A stretch of 43,775 bases of DNA from Streptomyces lonarensis (GTDB lineage: Bacteria > Actinomycetota > Actinomycetes > Streptomycetales > Streptomycetaceae). The stretch covers positions 1-43,775 of the forward strand of contig NZ_JAAVJD010000017.1 of NCBI RefSeq assembly GCF_012033735.1, given 5' to 3'. A program made the translations under genes and the position numbers. Below are positions 25,255 to 33,140 of the stretch, piece by piece. Numbering within the stretch: position 1 is the first letter of the stretch; every line of letters starts with the position of its first letter. The notes under the pieces were generated by a model. That model saw only the letters and a list, made by a program, of their open reading frames with translations, made no database searches and was not told where the DNA came from.

Positions 25255-27048
25255 TCAGCGGAAGTGGCCGTCCGGGTCCAGCTCCCGCAGCAGCGCCAAC
25301 TCGTGCGCCGTCACCGGAGCCTCCTCCCCGTCCACCGACGCCTCCGCCTGCCAGGCGGTCAGCTGCGCCACCGCCTCGGCGGGGGTGCCCGGGGCGTCGT
25401 CCCCGACCGGCGGCAGCCACGTCGTCAGCCGGAAGTCCTCCGCGCCGTCCTCCCGGCGGAACCGGCCGAACTGGCAGACGACGTCGTGCACCCGGTCACC
25501 GGGGCTGGTGACGTAGGCGACCTTCTCCACCAGCCGCCGGGGCCGCGCCTCGCAGACCACCAGGCAGTCCACGCTGGAGGCGATGTCGTTGGCGCCACCG
25601 GACCCCGTCAGCCACCGGCCGTTGGAGAGCAGGCTGCTGTTGATGGCGCCCCGCTGGTCGATCTCCCCGGCGGCCAGCACGCCCAGGCAGCGCCGCGAGT
25701 TGCCGGCGACCATGCCGCCCAGCACCTCGACGATCCCCGACAGCCCCTGCGAGGCACCGCCGTGGAGCTGGCTGAAGAGGAAGACGTCGCCCGAGTCCGG
25801 CTTGGTGCCGTAGAAGCCCAGCTCGGCGCAGACCTGCACCTCGGTGCCGCGCTCCGCCAGCAGCCGCGCCGCCAGCCACGCGGCGATGTGCGAGGAGCCG
25901 ATGCCGGCGAGCAGCGTGTCGTACCCGCCGCTCTCCACCCGGTCCACGATCGCCCGAGCACCCAGCACGATCATCCGCTGCTGGTCGCCGGCGGCGCCGG
26001 GGTCGGCCGCCGTCGGGTCGTCGGTGCCGCCCTCCGGCTCGACCCGGGGGGAGGGGAGGTCCAGCGCCGCGCTCCCGCCCGGCCAGGGGGCGGACGGCCA
26101 CTCCCGGTCGTCGAGGTGGCGCAGGTAGCCCTCGTGCGAACCGACGCCGGACACCCACTCGCGGTACCAGTCCTGTGCCCCCTCGGGGGTGGCGCACCGC
26201 TCGTTGATCTCCTCGATGAAGGCGTAGTCGTCGCGGTACCCCGGCAGCCCCGCGACACCCTCGGCCCGCAGCGACTGCGGATGGGCGCCGAGCCGCGCCT
26301 CGCAGAGCCCCACCACCCGCTGGCCGGGGATCAGCACCCGGTCCGGGCAGGCGTCGACGACCTCGTCGGGCACGATCCGCTCGACCGAGGCCAGCACACC
26401 GCCCTTGGCCGCGTACGCCGCCCAGGCACCCTCGCCGACAGGAGCCAGCAGCACGACGTTGCCGCGCCGGTCGGCCACCGCGCCGTGCACCAGGGTGAGA
26501 TCCGGGTTCATCGCCCGGACCAGCGAGCCGGGCCGCTGCGTGTCCGGGTCCTCCGGGCGCACCGGGATCGGCGCCAGCAGGCCCTCCTTGCCGTCGGCCA
26601 GATCGGTGCCGCTCAGCGAGCCGGTCACCGCCCAGGGCAGCCCCTGCGCACCGGCGATCAGCCGCTGCGTGTAGCTCAGCAGGCTCCAGGTCTCCAGCTC
26701 GAAGGGCCGGCCCTGCGCCAGCTCCTTGTAGAGCCGGTTGGGGCGGGGCGAGGGATAGGTGTCGCCCAGGAAGCAGGCGATCATCTTCCGGACCGCGCCC
26801 GAGAGCGCCAGCGCGTGAGCGCTGGAGTGCACGGCGGTGGTGCTGACCGTCAGCGACCGGGTCCCGGCGAACTGCCGGGCCAGCGCGTAGATCAGCGCGT
26901 TGGGACGCGACAGCGTCGCCGCGGCGTGGACGTGCATGCCGGGCCGCACGTGGGCGGCGACCATGGCGTCCACGTCCGCGTGGATCACCGGGCCGCGGTG
27001 GTCGGCCCCGGCGGGCACGGTGGCGGGGCGCTCGGGCGCGACGGTCAT
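25255..27048 (-). CDS. Fused alpha-beta class I CoA-transferase / IpdAB-like protein
   Basis: 597 residues from ATG at 27048, which overlaps the ketosynthase stop (ATGA). Residues about 20-310 match an alpha-subunit (VRPGMHVH, then GGVLASVERIVPDE); 315-357 is a Pro/Gly/Asp-rich linker; about 358-597 matches a beta-subunit. The segment VCAELGFYG (Glu409) sits where class I enzymes have the catalytic glutamate of SENG. The size fits glutaconate/3-oxoacid CoA-transferases with both subunits joined. The family also includes IpdA/IpdB, which use the same fold to hydrolyse a cyclic beta-diketone on CoA during steroid ring cleavage. Possible roles here: swapping CoA between acids, or opening or closing a 1,3-dicarbonyl ring in the acyl chain. 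Sequence alone does not choose. Confidence 0.82.
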   Translation of the reverse strand: MTVAPERPATVPAGADHRGPVIHADVDAMVAAHVRPGMHVHAAATLSRPNALIYALARQFAGTRSLTVSTTAVHSSAHALALSGAVRKMIACFLGDTYPSPRPNRLYKELAQGRPFELETWSLLSYTQRLIAGAQGLPWAVTGSLSGTDLADGKEGLLAPIPVRPEDPDTQRPGSLVRAMNPDLTLVHGAVADRRGNVVLLAPVGEGAWAAYAAKGGVLASVERIVPDEVVDACPDRVLIPGQRVVGLCEARLGAHPQSLRAEGVAGLPGYRDDYAFIEEINERCATPEGAQDWYREWVSGVGSHEGYLRHLDDREWPSAPWPGGSAALDLPSPRVEPEGGTDDPTAADPGAAGDQQRMIVLGARAIVDRVESGGYDTLLAGIGSSHIAAWLAARLLAERGTEVQVCAELGFYGTKPDSGDVFLFSQLHGGASQGLSGIVEVLGGMVAGNSRRCLGVLAAGEIDQRGAINSSLLSNGRWLTGSGGANDIASSVDCLVVCEARPRRLVEKVAYVTSPGDRVHDVVCQFGRFRREDGAEDFRLTTWLPPVGDDAPGTPAEAVAQLTAWQAEASVDGEEAPVTAHELALLRELDPDGHFR

Positions 27049-28334
27049 GACACGGCTCCCAGGGACACGACGGAGGTGTGGGCGCCGAAGGCGAACGACA
27101 GCGAGGTCGCGTAGTTCAGTTCGGCCTCCCGGCCCGTCAGCCCCACGTGGTCGTGGTCGCACTCCGGGTCCGGGTCGTGGTAGTTGAGCGTCGGCGCCAG
27201 CTTCTGGTGGTGCAGCATCAGCGAGGTGGCGGCGACGTTCACCGCGCCGGAGACACCCATGCAGTGGCCGTACACCGGCTTGTTGGAGCTGATCGGCGGC
27301 AGGTCGGCGGCGGCGCGCTCGGGGTACAGCGCCTTGAGCGCGCGGCTCTCGGCGAGGTCGTTGTACCCGGTGGCGGTGCCGTGGCCGCAGACGTAGTCGA
27401 TGTCGTCGGGGGTGTGCCCGGACGCCGCCGTCAGCTCGCGGAACAGCCGGGCCGTCTTGTGGCCGGTCAGGTCCATCGTGGTGGGGTGGTCCGCCTCGTT
27501 GTGCGAACGGCCCGCCAGCAGCTGGGCGTAGGGCCGGGCGCCGCGCCGCTCCGCGGAGGAGGCGCGCTCCAGCACCAGGACCACCGAGCCCTCGCCGAAC
27601 GCGAAGCCGTCGCGGTCGCGGCTGTACGGCTTCATCGCCGTCGCCGGGTCGTCCTGCTGCGAGGTGAGCACCCCGTCACCCAGCGAGAGGTACAGCCGGG
27701 CGACCGACCGCACGATCGGGAAGTCGTGGCCGCTGACCAGCACGATGTCGGCGCTGCCGGCACGCAGGTGGTCCATGGCCAGGCCGATCGCCTGGTGGAC
27801 CCCGACGCAGGCGTTGCCGACGGTGGTGACCAGGCCCTGGATGTCGCTGTAGATCGCGGCCATGCTGGACGGGCCGCCCGGCAGGCTGCGCAGCAGCGCG
27901 GTCTTGTCCTCGAACGCCTCGCCGTCGCCCTGGAGCGCCGACTCCCACCAACCGGTGGGCCCGCGCGAGGAGGAGGAGATCAGCGCGACCCGTCGCGGGT
28001 CGACACTGTCGCGCCGCAGCCCGGCGTCCTCGCGGGCCTGCTCGACGGCGGACATCGTGACGAGGATGTCCCGGGTGTACTTCGCCGCGTACTTGTCCTC
28101 CAGGTCGGGGAGGTGCTTGCGGTGGTCGAAGTCCTTGATCTCCGCCGCCAGGTGGACCGGCAGGCCCTCCGCCCGGTAGCGGCTCAACCGCCCGATCTGG
28201 GATTTGCCGTGGTAGAGGTTCTGCCAGAATTCATTGACGTTCGAAGCACCCGCAAGAAAGGTGCCTATTCCGGTGACGTAGACGGGCTCGGCCGTCGTGT
28301 CCGCGCCTCCGCCCCCGCCTTTTATATCTGCCAT
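27045..28334 (-). CDS. Ketosynthase with complete Cys-His-His set
   Basis: 429 residues. ATG at 28334 (MADIKGGGGG) is chosen because the KS fold starts at residue 18 (VYVTGIG) and the frame upstream is unlike any ketosynthase; a clear ribosome site is lacking. Cys176 (GNACVGVHQ), His318 (GHGTATG), Lys352 (SSNKP) and His357 (VYGHCMG) are all present. Unlike the two other KS proteins of the cluster, it should be able to condense decarboxylatively. The elbow GNACVGV differs from the common TACSSS. Its partner gene is the CoA-transferase-like protein, translated with it. No chain-length-factor partner or carrier protein is adjacent. It is the best candidate for chain extension by malonyl units. 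Confidence 0.9.
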   Translation of the reverse strand: MADIKGGGGGADTTAEPVYVTGIGTFLAGASNVNEFWQNLYHGKSQIGRLSRYRAEGLPVHLAAEIKDFDHRKHLPDLEDKYAAKYTRDILVTMSAVEQAREDAGLRRDSVDPRRVALISSSSRGPTGWWESALQGDGEAFEDKTALLRSLPGGPSSMAAIYSDIQGLVTTVGNACVGVHQAIGLAMDHLRAGSADIVLVSGHDFPIVRSVARLYLSLGDGVLTSQQDDPATAMKPYSRDRDGFAFGEGSVVLVLERASSAERRGARPYAQLLAGRSHNEADHPTTMDLTGHKTARLFRELTAASGHTPDDIDYVCGHGTATGYNDLAESRALKALYPERAAADLPPISSNKPVYGHCMGVSGAVNVAATSLMLHHQKLAPTLNYHDPDPECDHDHVGLTGREAELNYATSLSFAFGAHTSVVSLGAVS

Positions 28335-28401
28335 ACGACCGAGCCTAGGGAAATCCCGGCGGACCGGAAGTCGCTCCTCGTACCAAGGCGGCCCGGGGGG
28401 T

Positions 28402-28415
28402 GGTACCGGAAGTAC
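28402..28415 (+). promoter_or_regulatory. Putative regulator site, GGTAC-N4-AGTAC
   Basis: GGTAC (28402-28406), CGGA, AGTAC (28411-28415). The flanks also match the site at 16714: a G-rich run followed by TGGTAC, and GGAA in or near the spacer of each. Confidence 0.45.
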
Positions 28416-28429
28416 GCCGCACGCGCCCC

Positions 28430-28447
28430 GGAGTAATCCGGTACTCC
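28430..28447. promoter_or_regulatory. Inverted repeat GGAGTA-N6-TACTCC
   Basis: A perfect 6-bp inverted repeat with 6-base spacer inside the second divergent control region, between the two GGTAC repeats. It could be a separate operator or a variant of the same site. Confidence 0.35.
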
Positions 28448-28462
28448 CGGGCGCACAACTGA

Positions 28463-28476
28463 GTACCAAACGTACC
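28463..28476 (-). promoter_or_regulatory. Putative regulator site on minus strand, GGTAC-N4-GGTAC
   Basis: Read on the minus strand: GGTAC, GTTT, GGTAC, the cleanest copy of the repeat. It lies about 115 bases before the start of crotonase 3. Confidence 0.45.
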
Positions 28477-28580
28477 TACCTGTTCCAGCACCGCGCGCTA
28501 CGATCTCACCGCACGGCGGAACACGAATGCCCGCCCGCTGCGTCTCCGCTTCCGCCCCCACGATGGAGAGTGTTCTCGTC

Positions 28581-29345
28581 ATGCCCGAAGGACTGAGGAC
28601 GCGACGCGAGGGCGCCGTCCTGGTGATCACCTTCGACAGGCCGAGCAGGCGGAACGCCGTCGACCAGGAGACCGCGGAACGGCTCGCGGCCGCCATGTCG
28701 GAACTCGACGCGGACCCCGCACTCCGCGCGGGCGTCCTCACCGGCGCGGGCGGCTGGTTCTCCGCCGGCATGGACCTCAAGGAACTCAGCGCCGGCGGCC
28801 GCTCCCGCGTCCCGGGCCGCGGCTTCGCCGGCATCACCGAGCAACCGCCCGCAACGCCGCTCGTCGCGGCGGTCGAGGGCGGTGCCTGGGGCGGCGGCTG
28901 GGAGATCGTCATGGCGTGCGACCTCGTGGTCGCCGCCGACGACGCCCGGTTCGCGCTCCCCGAGGCACGCCGCGGTCTGCTGCCGGGCGCCGGCGGCCTG
29001 TTCCGGCTCACCGAGCGCCTCCCGCGCGCCGTCGCGATGGAGGTGCTGCTCACCGGCGGCACGCTGACCGCCGAGCGCGCGGAGCGCTTCGGCATGGTCA
29101 ACCGCCTCTGCCCTCCGGGCGAGGCGGAGAGCACCGCGCTGGCACTGGCCGAGGAGATCGCGCGCTGCGCGCCCCTCGCCGTGCGGGCGAGCAAGCGGAT
29201 CGCGACGGAGGCACCCGGCTGGCCCGCGGACGAACGCTTCGCACGCCAGGAGCCGCTGGTCGCGGAGGTCAAGGGTTCCGACGACGCGAAGGAAGGCGTG
29301 CGCGCTTTCCTGGAACGCCGGGAACCGCGGTGGAGCGGCCGCTGA
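28581..29345 (+). CDS. Crotonase-family enoyl-CoA hydratase 3
   Basis: 254 residues from ATG 28581, preceded by GGAGAG at 28565-28570. ATG 28563 in the same frame would add six residues and lacks a ribosome site. Oxyanion-hole blocks are WFSAGMDL and GGAWGGG. Both hydratase glutamates are kept: the Glu of GGGWEIV and the Glu of ALPEARRGL. So this one, unlike the two other crotonases, looks like a standard enoyl-CoA hydratase/isomerase. It is divergent from the complete ketosynthase, with which it may form the reduce-dehydrate branch of chain building. The ABC exporter follows 109 bases later on the same strand. Confidence 0.88.
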   Translation: MPEGLRTRREGAVLVITFDRPSRRNAVDQETAERLAAAMSELDADPALRAGVLTGAGGWFSAGMDLKELSAGGRSRVPGRGFAGITEQPPATPLVAAVEGGAWGGGWEIVMACDLVVAADDARFALPEARRGLLPGAGGLFRLTERLPRAVAMEVLLTGGTLTAERAERFGMVNRLCPPGEAESTALALAEEIARCAPLAVRASKRIATEAPGWPADERFARQEPLVAEVKGSDDAKEGVRAFLERREPRWSGR

Positions 29346-29454
29346 CGGCAGCGACCCGTCCCGCTCGTACACGCAGGAAGAGCGACCGGCGATTCCTCCC
29401 GGGGTGCCAATCCTGGCCGTCCCCGGGCAACCGGTCCGAAGAATGGGGAGGAAG

Positions 29455-30393
29455 ATGGCTTCTTCGGTCATCGAGTGCACCGCACTCACCAAGAAATTCG
29501 GGGATTTCACAGCGGTGAACTCTCTCGACCTGACAGTGCCGCAGGGCACGGTCTTCGGCTACCTGGGCCCCAACGGCGCGGGCAAGAGCACCACGATCCG
29601 CATGGTCATGGGCGTCGCCCGGCCGACCGGCGGCACCGTGCGGCTGCTGGGCGCCGACCCGGCGGCACCGTCCTCCACCACCACGCGCGCCCGCGTCGGC
29701 TACCTGCCGGGCGAACTGCGGCTGGACGACCGGCTGACCGTCGCCCAGCAGCTCGACCACTGGGCCGCCTACCGCGGCTCCGTCGACCCCAAGCACCGCG
29801 AGGCGCTCACGGAGCGGCTGGGGCTGCGCCCGGACCGGGCGGTCCGCACCCTCTCCACCGGCAACCGGCGCAAGGTCGGCCTGGTCGGCGCCTTCATGTC
29901 CCGCCCCGAACTGCTCGTCCTCGACGAGCCGACCAACGGTCTCGACCCGCTGGTGCAGCAGCAGTTCCTCGCCATGGTCGAGGAGGCCAGGGACGCCGGC
30001 GCCACCGTGCTGCTCTCCTCTCACATCCTCTCCGAGGTCGAGCGGGTCGCCGAGCGCATCGCCGTGCTCCGCGGTGGGCAGCTGGTCCTCCAGGGGACCG
30101 TCGCCGAGATCCAGGCCCAGGCCAGGCAGCAGCTGACCGCGACCTTCCCCGGCCCGCCGCCGGTCGAGGAACTCCGCGCGCTCGCCGCCGCGCAGGACGT
30201 CACCGCCGACGGGACCACCGTGCGGCTCACGCTGAGCGGACCCGCCCACCCGGTGCTGGAGGTACTCGCCCGGCACCGCGCCGAGTCGGTGGTCGCCCCG
30301 AAGCGCGAGATCGAGGACATCTTCCTCACCCTCTACGGCGACAACGCCGGCGGTACCCAGCACGACGCGCAGGTGGAAGGGGAGCAGGCATGA
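29455..30393 (+). CDS. ABC exporter ATP-binding protein (DrrA type)
   Basis: 312 residues, ATG at 29455 behind GGGGAGGAAG. Walker A is GPNGAGKST, the signature is LSTGNRRK (usual LSGGQ replaced by LSTGN), Walker B is LLVLDEPT and the H-loop is SSHIL. The C-terminal 80 residues are the extension typical of DrrA-type drug exporters. Its stop overlaps the permease start. The likely role is export of, or self-resistance to, the cluster product at the membrane. Confidence 0.93.
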   Translation: MASSVIECTALTKKFGDFTAVNSLDLTVPQGTVFGYLGPNGAGKSTTIRMVMGVARPTGGTVRLLGADPAAPSSTTTRARVGYLPGELRLDDRLTVAQQLDHWAAYRGSVDPKHREALTERLGLRPDRAVRTLSTGNRRKVGLVGAFMSRPELLVLDEPTNGLDPLVQQQFLAMVEEARDAGATVLLSSHILSEVERVAERIAVLRGGQLVLQGTVAEIQAQARQQLTATFPGPPPVEELRALAAAQDVTADGTTVRLTLSGPAHPVLEVLARHRAESVVAPKREIEDIFLTLYGDNAGGTQHDAQVEGEQA

Positions 30394-31187
30394 GCGCCAC
30401 GAACGAGGTGCTGAGCCACGCCGGACGGCGGTTGCGGAAGTCCGCGCTGATCTGGGGCGGTGTGCTGGCGCTGCTGGTGCTCACCATCGTCTCCACCTGG
30501 CCCGGCTTCCGGGACGCCGAGACGTCCTTCACCGACGACCTGCCGGAGTCGATGCTGTCGGCGTTCGGTATCGCCGACCTCAGTGACCCGGCCGGCTTCC
30601 TCGACTCCAACCTCTTCTCGCTGGTCCTGCCGCTGCTGCTGATATGCGCGGCGATCGCCTGGACCAGCAACCTGACCGCGGGCGACGAGGACAGCGGCCA
30701 GCTGGAGATGGAGCTCACCCTCCCTGTCACCCGCACCCAGGTCTACCTGGGCCGGTTCGCCACGGTCGCCGCGGCGATGCTCGGCCTCGGCCTCGTCGTG
30801 CTGGTCTTCCTGTACATGTGCATGCCCGCACTGGAGCTGGATGCCTCCTACGGCAACGTCGCCGCGGCGACGTTCAGCGTCACGCTGCTCGGGCTGCTGC
30901 ACGCCGCCGTCCTGTACTGCGCGGCGGGAACGGGCGCGGCGCGCGGCGCGGCGCTCGGGATCACTGCCGGCGTCGCCGGCTTCGGCTACGTGGCCCAGTC
31001 GCTGTTCCCGCTGAGCGAGGCGCTGGAGTCGCTCCAGGTGCTCTCGCCCTGGCAGTGGGCGCTCGGCGACGGCCCGGCACAGCACGGCTTCTCGCTCGGC
31101 GGCCTGGTGGCCATCCTCGTGGTCACGGGAGCGCTGGTCGCGGTCGGCACCTGGGGTGTCAACCGCCGCGACATCCGGGGCGCCTGA
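30390..31187 (+). CDS. ABC exporter permease
   Basis: 265 residues, ATG at 30390 in an ATGA overlap with the ATPase. About six hydrophobic helices can be seen: near 18-37, 73-92, 120-142, 156-178, 184-203 and 236-256. It is an ABC-2-type membrane component lacking recognisable catalytic motifs and should pair with the upstream ATPase as a dimeric exporter. A very strong hairpin follows 40 bases after the stop. Confidence 0.9.
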   Translation: MSATNEVLSHAGRRLRKSALIWGGVLALLVLTIVSTWPGFRDAETSFTDDLPESMLSAFGIADLSDPAGFLDSNLFSLVLPLLLICAAIAWTSNLTAGDEDSGQLEMELTLPVTRTQVYLGRFATVAAAMLGLGLVVLVFLYMCMPALELDASYGNVAAATFSVTLLGLLHAAVLYCAAGTGAARGAALGITAGVAGFGYVAQSLFPLSEALESLQVLSPWQWALGDGPAQHGFSLGGLVAILVVTGALVAVGTWGVNRRDIRGA

Positions 31188-31227
31188 CCCCGGCCCACCG
31201 CGCCGGGGCACCCCGCCGGCGCATCGC

Positions 31228-31271
31228 ACGGGCCCGTCCGGAGGATTCGCTGATCCTCCGGACGGGCCCGT
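31228..31271. terminator. Strong terminator hairpin after the exporter operon
   Basis: Perfect 19-bp arms (31228-31246 and 31253-31271) with a 6-base loop. It is placed right after the permease and is the natural end of the crotonase-exporter transcript. Confidence 0.85.
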
Positions 31272-31306
31272 TCCGTGTCCGCGGTGGGAGAGGCCCGTGA
31301 CGGCAC

Positions 31307-31350
31307 ACAGGAGGGGCCCCGTTCCGTGCCCGGAACGGGGCCCCTCCTGT
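31307..31350. terminator. Strong terminator hairpin after the response regulator
   Basis: Perfect 20-bp arms (31307-31326 and 31331-31350) around TGCC. It lies 34 bases beyond the stop of the convergent regulator gene, so it probably ends that minus-strand transcript and blocks read-through from the exporter side. Confidence 0.85.
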
Positions 31351-31383
31351 AAGGGAAGCCGCCGGCGGCGACCTCCCGTGAAA

Positions 31384-32046
31384 TCAGCTCGCCATCCGCA
31401 CGCTCTGCGGCCGATAACGGCCGCGTGCGGTCAGCGCGGTGTCCCCGATCGCACAGCGGAGTTCCCGCCGGTTGGTCACACCGACTTTACGGAACACGCG
31501 ACTGACGTGATTCTTCACCGTCTGCCGTGCCAGGGTCAGTTCCTCGGCTATTTCCTCGTTGCTGAAACGACGGAGCAGCAGGAGCAGGACCTCGGCCTCC
31601 CTTTCGGTCATGAAGTACTTCCGATGGACGTGGTCGAGAGCGTCCTTCGGAGCCGACTCGCCTTCCAGGAGCAGGACTTTCTCGCCCTGGATCGTGCGCT
31701 CGATGGCCCGGAGAAGTTCCGGAATGGCGATTCCCTTGTGAACGAAGCTGTCGGCCCCCGACATCAGGGCGGAGACGACCTCGTTGGAGTCCCGCGAGCC
31801 GGAGAAGACGATCACCTGTGGTCGCCAGGGCAGAGCCTTGAGCATTCTCAGCAGCTCGGTGCCCCGCAGGAACCCTCGGATCTCCAGGTCGCAGATGATC
31901 AGGGACGGTCGCTTGCGTTCGGCGAGCACCAGGGCCTGGTCACCCGAGGCTGCCTCGCCGAGCAATTCAATTTCAGTCCGGCTTTCAACTATGCTGCTCA
32001 GTGCCATCCGGACGCAAGGGTGGTCGTCTACGACTAGTACACCCAC
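31384..32046 (-). CDS. Orphan response regulator, NarL/FixJ (REC-LuxR HTH)
   Basis: 220 residues, GTG start at 32046 (MGVLVVDDHP). Receiver domain about 2-120: acidic pair Asp7/Asp8, phosphoacceptor Asp53 (IICDLE), Ser near 82-84 (FSGS) and Lys104 (VHKG). The LuxR-type helix-turn-helix is about 145-205 (MTEREAEVLLLLLRRFSNEE, then TVKNHVSRVFRKVGV). No histidine kinase lies within the window, so it is an orphan or is paired at a distance. As the only regulator on the cluster side of the gene-poor gap, it is the best candidate pathway regulator. Codon use is less GC-biased than in the enzymes. The receiver pocket is complete, so phosphorylation remains possible. Confidence 0.92.
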   Translation of the reverse strand: MGVLVVDDHPCVRMALSSIVESRTEIELLGEAASGDQALVLAERKRPSLIICDLEIRGFLRGTELLRMLKALPWRPQVIVFSGSRDSNEVVSALMSGADSFVHKGIAIPELLRAIERTIQGEKVLLLEGESAPKDALDHVHRKYFMTEREAEVLLLLLRRFSNEEIAEELTLARQTVKNHVSRVFRKVGVTNRRELRCAIGDTALTARGRYRPQSVRMAS

Positions 32047-33140
32047 GCGCTAACACCCCCCGTGTGTCAACATTGGTCGCCCTCATGCTACAGCGAAGTC
32101 CGTCGTGCCCGTCAACACAAGACCGGCCCGACGGGTCGGAGTTCATGCAGCGTGTTCATCTCCTTCGGCTTCCCGTACCGCTCTCGCGGAACGGCGCGGC
32201 CGCCTTCCGGGTAGGACACGACGATGAAGTTCGCGACGGTTCCTCGCAAACTGTGTACGTTCTGTGAGTTCGCCGCGGTGCGTGACGTCGGGGAGGGGCT
32301 GTATCTGCTACCCCGGGCCGGGCGGTTGATGCATTTTGATAATCGGACGTTAACCGCGCATTGATTGGTTCGCCGATGTGTCCCATGTCCGCGGAAGCGA
32401 CTCTTCCGCCGTGATGGGGTGGAACGCCACCGGTAGGGCATCCTGCCCGCTTTGCGCCCGTCCGGGCCCGTCCGGCTCCCGGTGGCCGGGGGTTCACTTT
32501 CGCTGCCCGGTCAGTGCCCGGGGTCGTGTGGTCCGGACCGCGGGGACCGTACCGCCCGGTAGGGTGCGGCCGGTCGAACGGATGTGAGGCTGCCCACTGT
32601 TGGTGGGCGCGCTCCCACGGTGTGCGATCCGCGGCGGCCCCTCGCGGCCGGCCGTCGCGTTCCGTGACGGGGGTGCGGGCGGGCCTCGGGTGCGACGTCC
32701 GCCCGCCGCCGGTCGTCGCGGCGGCTCCCGTGTGGCGCGGAGCGCCGCCCCGCCCCGGACACGCGCGTGGCGCACATCACAATCGCCCGCGCGTGTCGCG
32801 ATCTGCGGGAACGGGGGAGCGCCGGGCCATCCGCCGCTGCGGCTGGCCCGGCGCTGTCGCGTGCCGCCCGCCACTGCCCGGCCGGCCGCGACCGTTCAGG
32901 CGAGCCGTCCTGCACCGCGGAACCGGCTCTGTCGGGCGTGCGCCGCCCGGCTCCGCGGTCACCGGTGTCGTCGGTCGCTCTGCGCCGCCCGCCGGCGGGA
33001 CGCCGCCCCGAACTGCCGACCGCCCGCTTCCGTCGGGCGTCGGGCATCGGCCGCCGGACAGGGCGCCCGGTGTCGGGCGGCGGAGTTGGTGGTCGGTGTA
33101 CTGCGGCGCGCGTGCGCGTGTGTCGGGTGTGCTGCTCGAG
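32047..33140. other. Gene-poor stretch, right boundary of the cluster
   Basis: About 1.1 kb with no credible gene. Open frames here are arginine/proline-rich low-complexity translations of GC-rich DNA. The first part holds the upstream region of the response regulator, including a GTACC word at 32175-32179 and an AT-rich patch at about 32330-32375 that may hold a promoter. The rest (32480-33140) is very GC-rich with many short repeats of CGGC type and nothing I can name. Confidence 0.6.

Larger units (their letters stand above)
28335..28580. promoter_or_regulatory. Second divergent control region
   Basis: 246 bases between the ketosynthase start (minus) and crotonase 3 (plus). The stretch 28379-28476 carries at least six GTAC words, including two GGTAC-N4-GGTAC-type repeats and an inverted repeat, listed separately. 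The arrangement mirrors the control region at 16536-17068, which suggests one regulator acts on both. Confidence 0.65.

Noticed and set aside
27045..28469. Extending the complete ketosynthase upstream to 28469
   Set aside because: The added 45 codons run through the GTAC-rich control region and do not resemble a KS N-terminus.
32511..33047. 178-codon minus-strand frame in the gene-poor stretch
   Set aside because: Extremely Arg-rich, no start signal and no recognisable fold. It is best explained by GC-rich DNA with few stop codons.
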